This document shows, piece by piece, positions 49,584 to 58,719 of a DNA stretch of 64,000 nt. Positions within the stretch are counted from its first letter, which is position 1; each line of letters begins with the position of its first letter. The notes beneath the pieces are model-generated. The model ran no database searches, was not told the origin of the DNA, and was given only the letters and a program-made list of their open reading frames with translations. A program made the position numbers and the translations under genes. This stretch comes from Streptomyces thinghirensis (GTDB lineage Bacteria > Actinomycetota > Actinomycetia > Streptomycetales > Streptomycetaceae): contig JAKFGP010000021.1 of assembly GCA_021502835.1 (NCBI GenBank), forward strand, positions 18,913-82,912, in the 5' to 3' direction.

Positions 49584-50648
49584 ATGACCGAAAGGCACCA
49601 CGGCGCCGGCCGCGACCGAACTGCCCCGACTACACCCGGCTTCCGCCCGTGGCGCCCCCCACACCGTCCTCGCGATGTCCCTGGAGACTCGCGACGCCCT
49701 GCGCGAGGAGGGCGCCATCGACCTGCTCAGCGAGACGGCCGACCTCTAACCCCGACCTGTTGGTCACCGACTTCGCGGACCCGTCCGCCGCCGAGGCCCT
49801 CACCCGGGCGGAGGTCCTGCTCACCACTGGGGCTGCCCACCGCTGACGGAGCGGGCCCTCGCGGCGATGCCCCGGCTGCGAGCGGTCGTCCACGCCGCCG
49901 GATCCGTCAAGCACCATGTGACCGACGCCGTGTGGGCCCGGCATCACCGTCTCCAGCGCGGCAGCCGCTAACGCGCTGCCGGTCGCGGAGTACACGGTGG
50001 CCACGATCCTGCTCGCAGGCAAGCGGACTCTGGAGAGCGCGCGCCTACCGTGAACAGCGCGCCGCCTATCCACTGCTGCCCTACTTCGCCGGCCACGGCA
50101 ACTACCGGCGAGTCGTCGGCATCGTCGGCGCCTCGTACCGGCCGCCGCGTGATCGAACTGCTGCGTCCGTTCGACTTCACCGTCTGGTCCACGATCCGTA
50201 TCTGGACGACGCCGGCGCCGCCCCTCTGGGGCGCGGTCCGTCGGCCTCGACGAATCGACTTGGCGCAGTCATGTCGTCTCCATCCACGCTCCCCAACTGC
50301 CCGAGACACACCACATGTTCGACGCCAGGCGGCTGGGCCTGCTGCCCGACGGCGCCACACTGATCAATACCGCACGCGGCTCCCTGGTCGACACGGAAGC
50401 ACTCATCACCCACCTGACGTCCGGCCGCATCCACGCGGTTCTCGACGTCACCGACCCCGAGGTGCTCCCGGCCGAGTCACCGCTGTACCGGCCGCCCAAC
50501 GTGCTCCCTGACCCCGCACATCGCAGGGGTCCCTGGACAGCGAGCTCGGCCGCATGGCCGACTACGCCGCAGCCGAGATCTCCCGCCGCCCGGGGGCCTG
50601 CCCTTCGCCCACAGTGTGGGACCCCAGGACCTGGCCCGGACGGCGTGA
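49584..50648 (+). CDS. D-isomer-specific 2-hydroxyacid dehydrogenase family protein
   Basis: ATG 49584, two bases after the permease stop. About 350 residues frame-corrected: RTPHTVLAMSLETRDALREE-like start, AEVLLTTWGCPPLTERALAA, MPRLRAVVHAAGSVKHHVTD, GITVSSAAAANALPVAEYTV, ATILLAGKRTLESARAYREQ, the NAD loop VGIVGASRIGRRVIELLRPF, VLVHDPYLDDAGAAPLGV, DVVSIHAPQLPETHHMFDAR, ATLINTARGSLVDTEALITH (catalytic Arg), VLDVTDPEVLPAESPLYR (Glu) and LLTPHIAGSLDSELGRMADY (catalytic His). Probably reduces a 2-keto sugar acid or related acid derived from the imported oligosaccharide. Many indels. Confidence 0.8.
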
Positions 50649-50660
50649 GGCTGCTGTTCC

Positions 50661-50684
50661 TTTGCACTTTCGCTCCTGTGCAAA
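50661..50684. promoter_or_regulatory. Inverted repeat TTTGCAC-N10-GTGCAAA upstream of the PTS gene
   Basis: Perfect seven-base arms (50661-50667 and 50678-50684) centred about 97 bases before the PTS start codon. The 24-base size and AT-rich outer arms suit a dimeric repressor site. Confidence 0.5.
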
Positions 50685-50768
50685 CACTGTGGCATTGCAG
50701 GGACGCACGCAGGGCCGCCGCGCGCACGCTCGTGCGGCCTGGAAGCGAGAAGGCGCAAGGAGAACCAC

Positions 50769-52864
50769 GTGACGAGTCCGGCAGACGCCCACTCCGGCGG
50801 AGGGGCGGCCGCGCAGCAGAAGAAGCTGAAGCCGCTCGCGGTGACCGCCTGCCCCACCGGCATCGCGCATACCTACATGGCGGCGGAGAAGCTGCAGCAG
50901 GCGGCGGACGCCCCCGGCATCGAGATGAAGGTGGAGACGCAAGGCTCCATCGGGGCCGAGAACGTCCTCACTGACAACGATGTCAAAGGTGCCGACGGCG
51001 TCATCATCGCCGCGGACAAGGACGTCGACCGCAGCCGGTTCAAAGGCAAGCGGGTCCTGTCGGTCGGCGTCCGAGGGCATCAGTCACCCCGAGCAGCTCA
51101 TCGAGCGGGTGCGAAGCGCGCCCGTGCATGGCGGCGGCGACGGCGCTACCCCGCCGCGGCCTCGTCCGGTAGCGGCAAGGAGCGCAGCGCGGCGACTAGG
51201 CGCTGATGAACGGCGTGAGCTTCATGATCCCGTTCGTCGTGGTCGGCGGGCTGCTCATCGCGGTGGCGCTGGCGATCGGCGGGCATACGACGCCGGACGG
51301 CATCGAGATCCCGAAGGACTCCTTCTGGTACGACATCAACGCCCTGGGCGGCCTGGGCTTCAAGCTGATGCTGCCGATCTTCTCCGGTTACATCGCCTTC
51401 GCCCTGGGCGACCGGCCCGCGCTCGTTCCGGGCATGATCGGGGCTTCTCGCCTACGACGGCGTCGGCATCTACGGCGCTGACGCCAACGCCGGCTCCTGG
51501 GCGCGATCGCCACCGGTTTCCTCGCGGGCTATGTCGTGCTGTGGATACGTAAGATCAAGGTGCCGAAGTTCGTGCAGCCGATCATGCGATCATCGTGGTT
51601 CCCATCGTGTCCACTGATCGTCGGCCTGTTCTTCATCTACGTGATCGGCACACCGATCTCCTGGGTGTTCACACCTCACTAGCTGGCCGAACGGGATGAC
51701 CGGGTCGAGCGCGATCGTGCTCGGCGCCGTCATCGGTCTGATGATCGCTTTCGACATGGGCGGCCCGGTCAACAAGACGGCGTTCCTGGTGGGGCACCGG
51801 TCTGATCGGCACCAACAACGCGGTTATGGGCATGGCCGCGGCGGCGATCCCGGTGATGCCCTGGGACAGGGCCTGGCGACGCTGCTGCGCCGAAAGCTCT
51901 ACACGCAGCAGGAACGAGACACCGGTATCGCGGCGCTGTTCATGGGCTTCTTCGGAATCTCGGAGGGCGCCATCCCCTTCGGCGGCGGCGCGACCGGCGC
52001 AGGTCATCCCGGCGAACATGCTGGGTGGAGCGGTCGCCGGCGCCATCGCGGGCCTCGCGGGGGTCGAGGACTCGGTACCGCACGGCGGGCCGATCGTCGC
52101 CGTGTTCACGGCGATCGACGGTGTGGCCATGTTCTTCGTGGCGATCGTCGCGGGCGTGCTCGTCACTGCCCTGGCCACGAACCGCTCCTGAAGCTGAAGG
52201 CGAGCCGTCAGTCCGCCAAGCAGGAGAAGCAGGCCGGACCGGTGTCCATGCCGCACCCCGCCACGGCACCTGGGCCCGGAGCCGCCACCGTCGGAGCCAG
52301 TGCGGCGGCAAAGGGCTCCGTATCCGCCACTCAGGTCACCGCGTCCGCCCCGGCGCCGACTGCCGCGACGGCCGAACCCGAACCCCAGCCCGAACCCGAA
52401 CCCGAACCCGAAGTACTCTCCGGGTACCTCACCGAGCAAACCGGTGAAGCGGCAGCTGGACGCGCACGACAAGGAGGCCGCCATCCGTGAGATGGCGATC
52501 CTGCTCGCCGCCACCGGCAAGGTCGCCGACGTCGAGGAGCTCGTGCGGACCGCTGCGGCGCGAGGAGCAGGGCACGACCGGGCTCGGCGAGGAGATCGCT
52601 ATTCCGCATGCTAAGACGGATGCTGTCACGGCACCGGTCGTCGGTTTCGCACGGTTCGCGGAGGGGGATCGAGTGGGGCTCGCTCGACGGGACGGAAGCA
52701 AAGCTCGTCTTCATGATCTCTGTGCCGGAGGCTGCCGCCGGTGACGAACATCTTCGATTCTCGCGCTGCTGTCGCGGAAGTTGATGGACCCCGACTTCAG
52801 AGCACGGCTGCAGACGGCTGAGGACGAGGCCGCGATTCTGCGCGTGCTGGCCGAGGTTCAGTAG
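50769..52864 (+). CDS. Fructose-type PTS permease EIIBCA fusion
   Basis: GTG 50769 follows aaggagaaccac. About 695 residues, domain order EIIB-EIIC-EIIA. EIIB: KLKPLAVTACPTGIAHTYMA (phospho-Cys in T-A-C-P-T-G), GSIGAENVLTDNDVKGADGV, RFKGKRVLSVGVSEGISHPE. EIIC: LMNGVSFMIPFVVVGGLLIA, KLMLPIFSGYIAFALGDRPA, GGFLAYDGVGIYGADANAGF, GLMIAFDMGGPVNKTAFLVG, ALFMGFFGISEGAIPFAAAR, VEDSVPHGGPIVAVFTAIDG. A long Ala/Pro/Glu linker (PEPEPQPEPEPEPEVL) joins EIIA: EAAIREMAILLAATGKVADV, LGEEIAIPHAKTDAVTAPVV (phospho-His), FRARLQTAEDEAAILRVLAE. It imports and phosphorylates fructose or a related ketose. No fruK or fruR gene is next to it. Eight or more indels. Confidence 0.85.
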
Positions 52865-52906
52865 CGCTTCGACCGCGCCATGCGCTGGACGTAGTCCTGT
52901 ACGAGC

Positions 52907-52935
52907 GGGCGGGCCCGGCATCGCCGGGCCCGCCC
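52907..52935 (+). terminator. Strong hairpin after the PTS gene
   Basis: Perfect 13-base arms gggcgggcccggc (52907-52919) and gccgggcccgccc (52923-52935) with loop atc, starting 43 bases after the PTS stop and ahead of the convergent SMR gene, so it can serve both. Confidence 0.8.
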
Positions 52936-52958
52936 TCGCATTATGGCTGCCGTGACCG

Positions 52959-53405
52959 TCACGGGCGGGCGGACCGCTCGGTCTGCGTCTGCTTGGCGCT
53001 GTCCGCGAGCTTGAGCGAGACGACGCCACCGATGATCATGGTGAGCCAGAGGGCCTTGACCGGGGTGAGGGCCTCATCGAAGAAGACCGGGCCGAGCAGT
53101 GCCGCTTTCCGACGGCGCCGATGCCGGCCCCAGACGGCGTAGCCGATGCCTACGTCGATGGTGCGCAGGGCCAGGCTCAGGGAGAACAGCGTCAGCAGGA
53201 AAAAGGCCACCGTGATCAGGGACCAGGAGAGCACGGTGAAGCCCTGGCTGCCTCCTACGGCCAAGGCGTAGGCGATCTCGAAGGCTCCGGCGAGGAGGAG
53301 GACCAGCCATGCGCGGGCTCGGTCGCTGCGGGCGGTGACGTTCTCGGTGGTGGCGGTGGTGGCGGTGGTGGCGGTGGTGGCGGTGGGGGCAGTGGTGCTG
53401 GACAT
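52959..53405 (-). CDS. Small multidrug resistance (SMR) transporter, subunit with Thr/Ala repeat N-terminus
   Basis: ATG 53405. The N-terminal 25 residues are a low-complexity MSSTTAPTATTATTATTATT run, coded by a nine-base tandem repeat. Then come four transmembrane helices of the SMR family: AWLVLLLAGAFEIAYALAVG (conserved Glu in helix 1), FTVLSWSLITVAFFLLTLFS, LALRTIDVGIGYAVW and, after a 12-residue garbled stretch between two indels (53120-53085), LLGPVFFDEALTPVKALWLT, MIIGGVVSLKLADSAK. The G-I-G-Y-A-V-W motif is diagnostic. A second SMR gene lies upstream in the same operon, pointing to a heterodimeric pair (EbrAB/YkkCD type) exporting cationic or guanidinium compounds. Confidence 0.8.
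   Translation of the reverse strand: MSSTTAPTATTATTATTATTENVTARSDRARAWLVLLLAGAFEIAYALAVGGSQGFTVLSWSLITVAFFLLTLFSLSLALRTIDVGIGYAVWGRHRRRRKAALLGPVFFDEALTPVKALWLTMIIGGVVSLKLADSAKQTQTERSARP
53341..53394. repeat. Nine-base tandem repeat (ggtggcggt-type units)
   Basis: About five copies of the nine-base unit gtggtggcg with small drift near the ends, inside the 5' end of the SMR gene; on the coding strand each unit encodes Ala-Thr-Thr. Copy number may vary between strains and alters only the N-terminal tail. Confidence 0.8.
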
Positions 53406-53475
53406 GTGAGTTCCCTCCTCGGGGACGGTCTCGGCTGGGGTGGGGTGGGGTGGGGTTGGTTGGTTTCCGGCGGGG

Positions 53476-53797
53476 TCAGGCTGCCCCGCTGAGCTGGAGG
53501 CCGACGACTCCGACGATGACGGCGGCGATGCCCACGAACTTGCGCCAGTCCAGACGCTGGCCGAAGACGAGGGCGCCGAGCACGACGATTCCGACGCCGG
53601 AGACGGCGGTCCAGATCGCGTAGCCGACGCCGACCTTGAAGGTCAGGCAGTGCCTGGCTGAGGAGGTAGGTGGCGATGCCACCGCCGACCAGGGTGGCGG
53701 CGGTCCAGCCGGGCCGGGTGAAGCCCTGGGCCTTGCCGGCGGTGAGGGCGACGGCGATCTCGAAGACGACGGCGATGGCGAGGTAGAGCCAGTGCAT
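53476..53797 (-). CDS. Small multidrug resistance (SMR) transporter, partner subunit
   Basis: ATG 53797: MHWLYLAIAVVFEIAVALTA (helix 1 with the essential Glu), GKAQGFTRPGWTAATLVGGG, IATYLLSQALPDLKVGVGYA, IWTAVSGVGIVVLGALVFGQ, RLDWRKFVGIAAVIVGVVGL, QLSGAA. About 106 residues, the standard SMR size, four helices, with V-G-V-G-Y-A-I-W. One indel near 53645. It lies just downstream of the deaminase gene (about 11 bases) and 70 bases upstream of the second SMR gene, so the pair most likely forms a heterodimer in the membrane. Confidence 0.85.
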
Positions 53798-53807
53798 GAC
53801 GGTGTCC

Positions 53808-54321
53808 TTACGTGGTGGTGGGTGACGAGTGGGTGGTGAAGTCGTCGCGGTGCAGGTCGAGGTAGCGGACGAAGGGGGCCAGGCCCCGCTCCACGGGGAG
53901 GGGCCGGGCCGTCGCCGCCAGCGGCAGCCGGTCGGTCGCGTCGACGGCGTAGCCGGCCCGGTAGTCGAAGCCCCACGCGGCGGCGGTGTCGCGATCGACG
54001 GCGAAGCGGACGGCGGCGATGCCGTGGGCGGCGGCGACGCGGTAGCACAGTGCACACGGTCTCCCGTCGCCAGCAGGGTGGCTCCCTGCAGAGCAGCGCT
54101 GGCCGCGGGCCCGGACGGCCTTGCGCAGGGCGACGATCTCCGCGTGGGCGGTGGGGTCGCAGCCGGTCTCGTCGACGAGGTTCACGCCGGGGTCGGAGAA
54201 CCACCCGTCGTCGGCGACGAGCAGTCCGACGAAGGGAACCCCGCCGGATCTCGACCCGGCGGACGCAGGTCTCCACGGCGTCGGCCATCAGAGCCGTGAG
54301 CCGGGACGTGTCCGCGCTCAT
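53808..54321 (-). CDS. Nucleoside/cytidine-type deaminase (CDA fold)
   Basis: ATG 54321 overlaps the DsbA-like stop (ATGA). Frame-corrected: MSADTSRLTALMADAVETCV, RRVEIGGVPFVGLLV, DDGWFSDPGVNLVDETGCDP, TAHAEIVALRKAVRARGQR (zinc His and catalytic Glu in H-A-E), GDGRPCALCYRVAAAHGIAA (two zinc Cys in P-C-x-x-C), VRFAVDRDTAAAWGFDYRAG, YAVDATDRLPLAATARPLPV and DLHRDDFTTHSSPTTT. About 170 residues. It fits the guanine/adenosine/cytosine deaminase superfamily. Association with paired SMR pumps is unusual: it could deaminate a toxic nucleobase or guanidine-like compound that the pumps export, but this is inference. Two indels near 54085 and 54240. Confidence 0.75.
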
Positions 54322-54921
54322 GCGGCGGCCGCTTCGTGCAGGGCCCGGCGGATCACGCCTTCGGTGGCGACGCCTTCGATGCGCCGGGTGCCGATGATGA
54401 TGGTGGGCACGACGGTGATGTTCATCCGCGCCGACTCGGCCAGTGCCTGCCGGTGCCGCTCGGCGTACTCCTGCTCGTCGAGGGCCGCCGCGCGTAGGCG
54501 GCCGGGTCGAGTCCGGCCTCCTCGGCCAGCCGGACCAGGACCGAGCGGTCCCCGATGTCGAGGCCCTCGCGGAAGAACGCCGTCATCACGCGACGGTGGT
54601 AGGCGTGGGCCCGGCCCGCCCCTGCTCCACGGCGTACTGGGCGCCCCGGAAGGCCGGCTCGGTGTAGGGCTGCGGCGAGATGGCCGGCAACCGCATCGGC
54701 ACCTGATGGTGACGTGCCATCGGGCACACGGCACGCTCCCAGATGTCGGGCAGGTACGGGTCCTCCGGCCGCAGGGTGGGCGTCGGCCGGGAACGCAGCT
54801 CGTGAGCGTGGTGGACGACTTCGACATCGGGCCGATCGGTGATCGCGCGCTCAATCAGCTCGTCGGCCATCAGGCAGAACGGGCAGACGTAGTCCGACCA
54901 CAGATGGATCTGGGCAGTCAC
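54318..54921 (-). CDS. DsbA-family thiol oxidoreductase (FrnE-like)
   Basis: GTG 54921: VTAQIHLWSDYVCPFCLMAD, with the C-P-F-C redox motif at residues 13-16, ELIERAITDRPDVEVVHHAH, ELRSRPTPTLRPEDPYLPDI, PAISPQPYTEPAFRGAQYAV, AYHRRVMTAFFREGLDIGDR, SVLVRLAEEAGLDPAAYARA, EYAERHRQALAESARMNITV, VPTIIIGTRRIEGVATEGVI (cis-Pro VPT loop) and RRALHEAAAA. About 205 residues; no signal peptide, so it is cytosolic like FrnE and 2-hydroxychromene-2-carboxylate isomerase relatives. First gene of the operon that faces merR. Indels near 54615 and 54497. Confidence 0.8.
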
Positions 54922-54970
54922 GGCGACCTCCGGTTCCCCGAGGCACCCCTGTGGGTGCGACACCCAGATC

Positions 54971-55000
54971 GTGTAACTTCACGCCGGTGTCAACTTCAAG
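54971..55000. promoter_or_regulatory. Direct-repeat element in the MerR/DsbA divergent promoter
   Basis: tgtaacttca (54972-54981) and tgtcaacttca (54988-54998) form a direct repeat about 16 bases apart, between the divergent DsbA-like (GTG 54921) and MerR-like (ATG 55034) genes. MerR-type sites usually lie in a 19-20 base promoter spacer; the TCAACTTCAAG segment resembles a half-site. Confidence 0.4.
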
Positions 55001-55033
55001 GAACGGGAGTTGGCGAACGGTTCAGGAGGTCTC

Positions 55034-55396
55034 ATGCGCATCGGTGAGCTGGCGGCTGCCAGCGGCGTCAGCACCCGGTCCCTGCGGTACTACGAGGCAC
55101 ACGGGCTCATCCGCTCCGAGCGCACCCCCTGGCGGCTGGCGCGTACTTCGACAGCTCCATGGTGGAGCGGGTCGTCATGATCCAGCACCTGTTCGCCGCC
55201 GGCCTGGGCAGCACCACCGTCGACGAGGTGCTTCCCTGCATGGAGGCCCCGCTCGAAGAGGCGCAACGGTCTCATGGAGCAGTTGTTCGCCCAGGAGGCC
55301 GAGCGCCTGGAGGCCAAGCGACGCGACATCGACCGCGAACTCGACACCCTGCAGGCGCTCCGCATCGACACGGCCTTGCCCGGCGAAGCCCCGTGA
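55034..55396 (+). CDS. MerR-family transcriptional regulator
   Basis: ATG 55034, four bases after an excellent aggaggt. MRIGELAAASGVSTRSLRYY, EAHGLIRSERTPGGWRVYFD (winged helix; one indel near 55130), VERVVMIQHLFAAGLGSTTV, DEVLPCMEAPLEE, LMEQLFAQEAERLEAKRRDI (dimerisation coiled coil) and DRELDTLQALRIDTALPGEA. About 121 residues. It has a single Cys in the effector region, so it is a general MerR member and not a metal-type one with paired Cys. It very probably activates the divergent DsbA/deaminase/SMR operon on sensing a drug-like ligand. Confidence 0.85.
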
Positions 55397-55561
55397 CCAA
55401 CGGCAGCGCACGCCCTGCCGACCGCGACACCGCCCAGGTGTCCCAGTGGACGAGGCCGTGCCGTGCGTACCCGCTCTCGGGGAGTATTCGAACGCAAATT
55501 GCAGTACGCGTAAGGTGATGAGTGTCGGCGGGGATCCTTTGCCGCTTCCGGCCCTCGATCG

Positions 55562-56229
55562 TCAGCCGGGACGCTTGGCCATGACGACCAGACCCGGACC
55601 GCTGTACTCATCGGGAGGCAGCCGAAGTTCGGCGACCGGGCGCAGGCCGGCCTGTTCGATCAGGTCCACAAGTTGTTCCGGCCGCCATTTGTATGTCGTC
55701 CAACGCACGGGCACGCCCCCGTAGGCTTCGGTGCGCACCGCGTCTTCGTCTCCGACATGTGTGGCGGTGATGAAGTGTCCGCCCGGCTTCAACGCGCGTG
55801 CGAACAGGGCGAGAACCTGGGGGAGGACGTCACGGGGGAGGTTGAACAGTGACCACCATCCGAGCACGCCACCGAGGGACGCTTCGTCAAGGTCGAGGTC
55901 GGTGGCCGAAGCGACACTGAAGCGGCACTTCGGATGAAGCCGGCGCGCGTTCTCGATCATGCGAGGAGAGAGATCCACCCCGGACACGTCGAGTCCACGC
56001 TCGGCGAGGTAGGCGGTCACCTTCCGGGTCCGCAGCCGACGTCGAGGACAGGCCCGAGCCCGCTCACCATGTCGGCGAAGGCGTCGATCGATGCCTTGAG
56101 CCATGGATGGCGGCGGATGTCGCCGACTCCCGTCGTCACCACCATGTGGGCGTAGTTGTCGGCTACGCGGTCATAGGACTCACGCACCACGTCGAGATCG
56201 GCCGGGCAGTCGATGGGCTGTGTGCGCAT
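55562..56229 (-). CDS. Class I SAM-dependent methyltransferase
   Basis: ATG 56229 overlaps the stop of the AraC-type gene (TGATG). MRTQPIDCPADLDVVRESYD, RVADNYAHMVVTTGVGDIRR, HPWLKASIDAFADMVSGLGP, VLDVGCGPGRVTAYLAERGL (SAM loop), DVSGVDLSPRMIENARRLHP, CRFSVASATDLDLDEASLGG, VLGWWSLFNLPRDVLPQVLA, LFARALKPGGHFITATHVGD, WTTYKWRPEQLVDLIEQAGL and GPGLVVMAKRPG. About 222 residues, with one indel near 56030. Methyltransf_11/25-type small-molecule enzyme; substrate unknown. Co-transcribed with the AraC regulator. Confidence 0.85.
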
Positions 56230-57046
56230 CAGTCAACGATAGGCCCTGAGTAGCGCACTTGGGGCGGGCGGACCGCCTTGGCGGTGGTCACCGGCGTCAG
56301 GTGGTGGGGCGTGTGCCGGGGTGTGGCCGAAGGTTCGGTGGAAGACGTCGATGAAGGTGCTGGCGGATGACCAGCCGCATCGGTGGGCGACGGTGGTGAC
56401 GGGGGTAGTCGGTCGGCCAGGAGGATCCAGGGCGTGGTGGAGCCTGATCTGGGTGCGCCATTGGGGGTAGGTGAGGCCGAGGTCGGCGCGGAGGCGGCGG
56501 GAAGGGTGCGGGCGCTGGCGCCGATCCGGCGTCCGAGGTCGTCGAGGGAGCGGTTGTCGGCAGGGTCGGCGCGCAGGACGTCGTGCAGTTCCCGGAGCAG
56601 AGGGTCCGTAGGGGTCGGCATGGTGCAGCGGCTGCTCGGGGGAGAGGGCGAGCTGGTCGAGCATGACGGCGCGCAGGCGCAGGCGGGGCGGGCTGTCGTT
56701 ATCGGGGTCGCAGGTATAGGCGCGACGATGAGTTCGCGCAGGAGCGGGCTGACGGCGAGGACGGCCGGTTTGTCGAGACCGAGGGGGTTCTCGGTGGTGG
56801 GCAGGCCGACGAGGTGGAGGTCGAGTTCGCCGTGGGCCTGGTGCTGGTGGACGGTGCCTGCGGGGATCCAGAGCGCGCGGTGGCGGGGGCGACCCAGGAG
56901 CCGGCGTTGGTGGTCACCGCGATGGTGCCCTTGCTGGCGTAGGCGATCTGGTGGTCGTCGTGGCGGTGCGCGTCGATCTCGCCGCCGGACGCGAGACGCT
57001 GGGTCCGGGTCGGCGCGACGGGGGTGTGGCGGATTTCCTGCATCAT
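56229..57046 (-). CDS. AraC-family transcriptional regulator
   Basis: ATG 57046: MMQEIRHTPVAPTRTQRLAS, GGEIDAHRHDDHQIAYASKG, TIAVTTNAGSWVAPPPRALW, IPAGTVHQHQAHGELDLHLV is a cupin-type sensing domain (H-x-H-D-x-H-Q). GLDKPAVLAVSPLLRELIVA follows, then LLRELHDVLRADPADNRSLD, DLGRRIGASARTLSRRLRAD, LGLTYPQWRTQIRLHHALVL and VAHRCGWSSASTFIDVFHRT, FGHTP, the two helix-turn-helix units of AraC. About 268 residues. Upstream, on the other strand and starting 43 bases away, is an Fsr-type efflux pump, the usual partner of this regulator type. Indels near 56895, 56720, 56620, 56500 and 56400. Confidence 0.85.
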
Positions 57047-57088
57047 CCGTCAATCTACCGAAAGCGCGACAGCGATGCTTCTCCCAGC

Positions 57089-58283
57089 ATGGGAGGCGTG
57101 CGAAGGAAAACATCGATCTCCCTGCTGGCCGTGGGGCACGCCTGCGTCGACATCTACCAGGGTGCCGTCGCGGCGCTGATCCCGTTCTTCGTGGCCGAAC
57201 GTGACTACACCTACGCCGTGGCCTCGGGCATCGTGCTGGCCGCTTCCCTGCTGTCGTCGGTGGCCCAGCCGATGTTCGGTGCGCTCACCGACCGGCGGGC
57301 GATGCCCTGGCTGCTGCCGGTCAGCACCCTGCTGGGCGGTGTGGGCATCGCGCTGAGCGGCCTGAGCGGCTCCTACGGGCTTACTCTGCTCTTCGTCGCG
57401 GTCTCCGGAGTCGGGGTGGCCGCCTACCACCCGGAATCCGCCCGCGTGGCCCGACTGGCCAGCGAAGGCAGCCACAGCGCGATGGCGTGGTTCTCCCTCG
57501 GCGGCAACATCGGCTTCAGCGCTCGCCCCGCTCATGGTGGCGGCCGCGATCGGACACGGCTCCCTGCACTGGACACCCGTACTCGTCATTCCCGCGCTCG
57601 CCGGCGCCGCCCTGTGCGTGCCCGTCCTGCGAATGCTCGCCCGACCCCAGGCCGGCACGTCCAGGACGGAGGCGCGCCCCCGGAGCGCGGACGATGTGGC
57701 CTCGTTCGTGAGGCTGTCCCTGGCGGTCGTCTTCCGCTCCATCGTCTTCACCGGCCTGAGCACCTTCATCTCCCTCTACGCCCAGCAGCGCATGCAGGGC
57801 AGCACCACCGCGGAACCATCGCCCTGTTCCTGCTGTTCTGAGCGGCGCCGTCGGCCTCGGTCCTGGGCGGCTCCCTGGCCAACCGCTACGACCGCGTCCG
57901 CGTCTCCCGCTGGTCCTACCTGCTCCGATCGCCGCCGTCACTGGAGTGATCTACACACCGGCCTCGGTCATGTTCCTCGTGGCCCTCACCTCCGCCGGCC
58001 TGTACGTCCCCTTCTCCCTCCAAGTCACCCTCGGCCAGGACTACCTGCCCTCCCGCATCGGCACCGCCAGTGGCGTCACCCTCGGCCCTCACCGTCAGCA
58101 TCGGGGGCCTCATCAGCCCCCTGCTGGGACACCTGGCCGACCCACATCCTCCGCACAGCCCCTCACCCCCTGATCGCCATGCCCGCCCTGAGCTGGCTCC
58201 TCTTCCGCACCCTGCCCGAGCCCACCGCCCCCGAGCCCCGAGCCGCCGCACCGGCGCCCGCATCCGCCCGGCAAGACGCCTGA
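57089..58283 (+). CDS. MFS efflux transporter, Fsr (fosmidomycin-resistance)-like
   Basis: ATG 57089. MGGVRRKTSISLLAVGHACV, DIYQGAVAALIPFFVAERDY is the diagnostic Fsr opening (G-H-x-x-x-D-x-x-x-G-x-x-x-A-L-I-P-F). Then TYAVASGIVLAASLLSSVAQ, PMFGALTDRRAMPWLLPVST, LLGGVGIALSGLSGSYGLTL, AVSGVGVAAYHPESARVARL, GSHSAMAWFSLGGNIGFALA, VLVIPALAGAALCVPVLRML, SIVFTGLSTFISLYAQQRMQ, VMFLVALTSAGLYVPFSLQV, TLGQDYLPSRIGTASGVTLG, LTVSIGGLISPLLGHLAD. About 397 residues, twelve helices. Exports drugs such as fosmidomycin or other small molecules. Divergent from the AraC-type gene, which probably controls it. Indels near 57527, 57818, 57840, 57925, 58083 and 58145. Confidence 0.85.
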
Positions 58284-58719
58284 CCCTGATTCCGCAAGGG
58301 CCCGGCCGGATCCCGCTCCGTCCCACTCGCGCGTGGTCGGTCCTGTGAGTCACGTTCCTGCATCCCGACCGATCCGTTCGCGTGAGTTCGCTAAAAGCAA
58401 TCGCACGAGTAGCTCTGCTCGGTGACGGCCCGACAGCTGGATCGGGTCGTTCCCGGTGTGCGCCGATGTTCTCGGAGGGCGGCGCCGGGCCCCGTAACGT
58501 AATCGATTCCGCATGGCGAGAGCGCTGTCCGTCCGTGTCGACTGAATCCTTAAAACTCCAGCTCAACAGCCATTCAATCACTGTGCGCGATGTAACGGTG
58601 TGATTGCGAACGAGGATCGGGTCGACTTTCTCCTCCTGCGCTGTTGACTTCTGTGGGTTCGCGTTATCTCTTGTGCCCACCGCTTCGTCGGAGCGGACAT
58701 CGGCGCAAGGAGCGACCTC
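58284..58719. other. Control region upstream of the second ABC sugar importer
   Basis: No gene recognised. It contains the perfect palindrome AATCGATT (58501-58508), a common core of LacI-type operators, and spaced inverted arms CAATCAC (58575-58581) and GTGATTG (58600-58606). The aaggag Shine-Dalgarno of the binding-protein gene is at about 58707-58712. GC content drops noticeably between 58545 and 58680. Confidence 0.4.
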
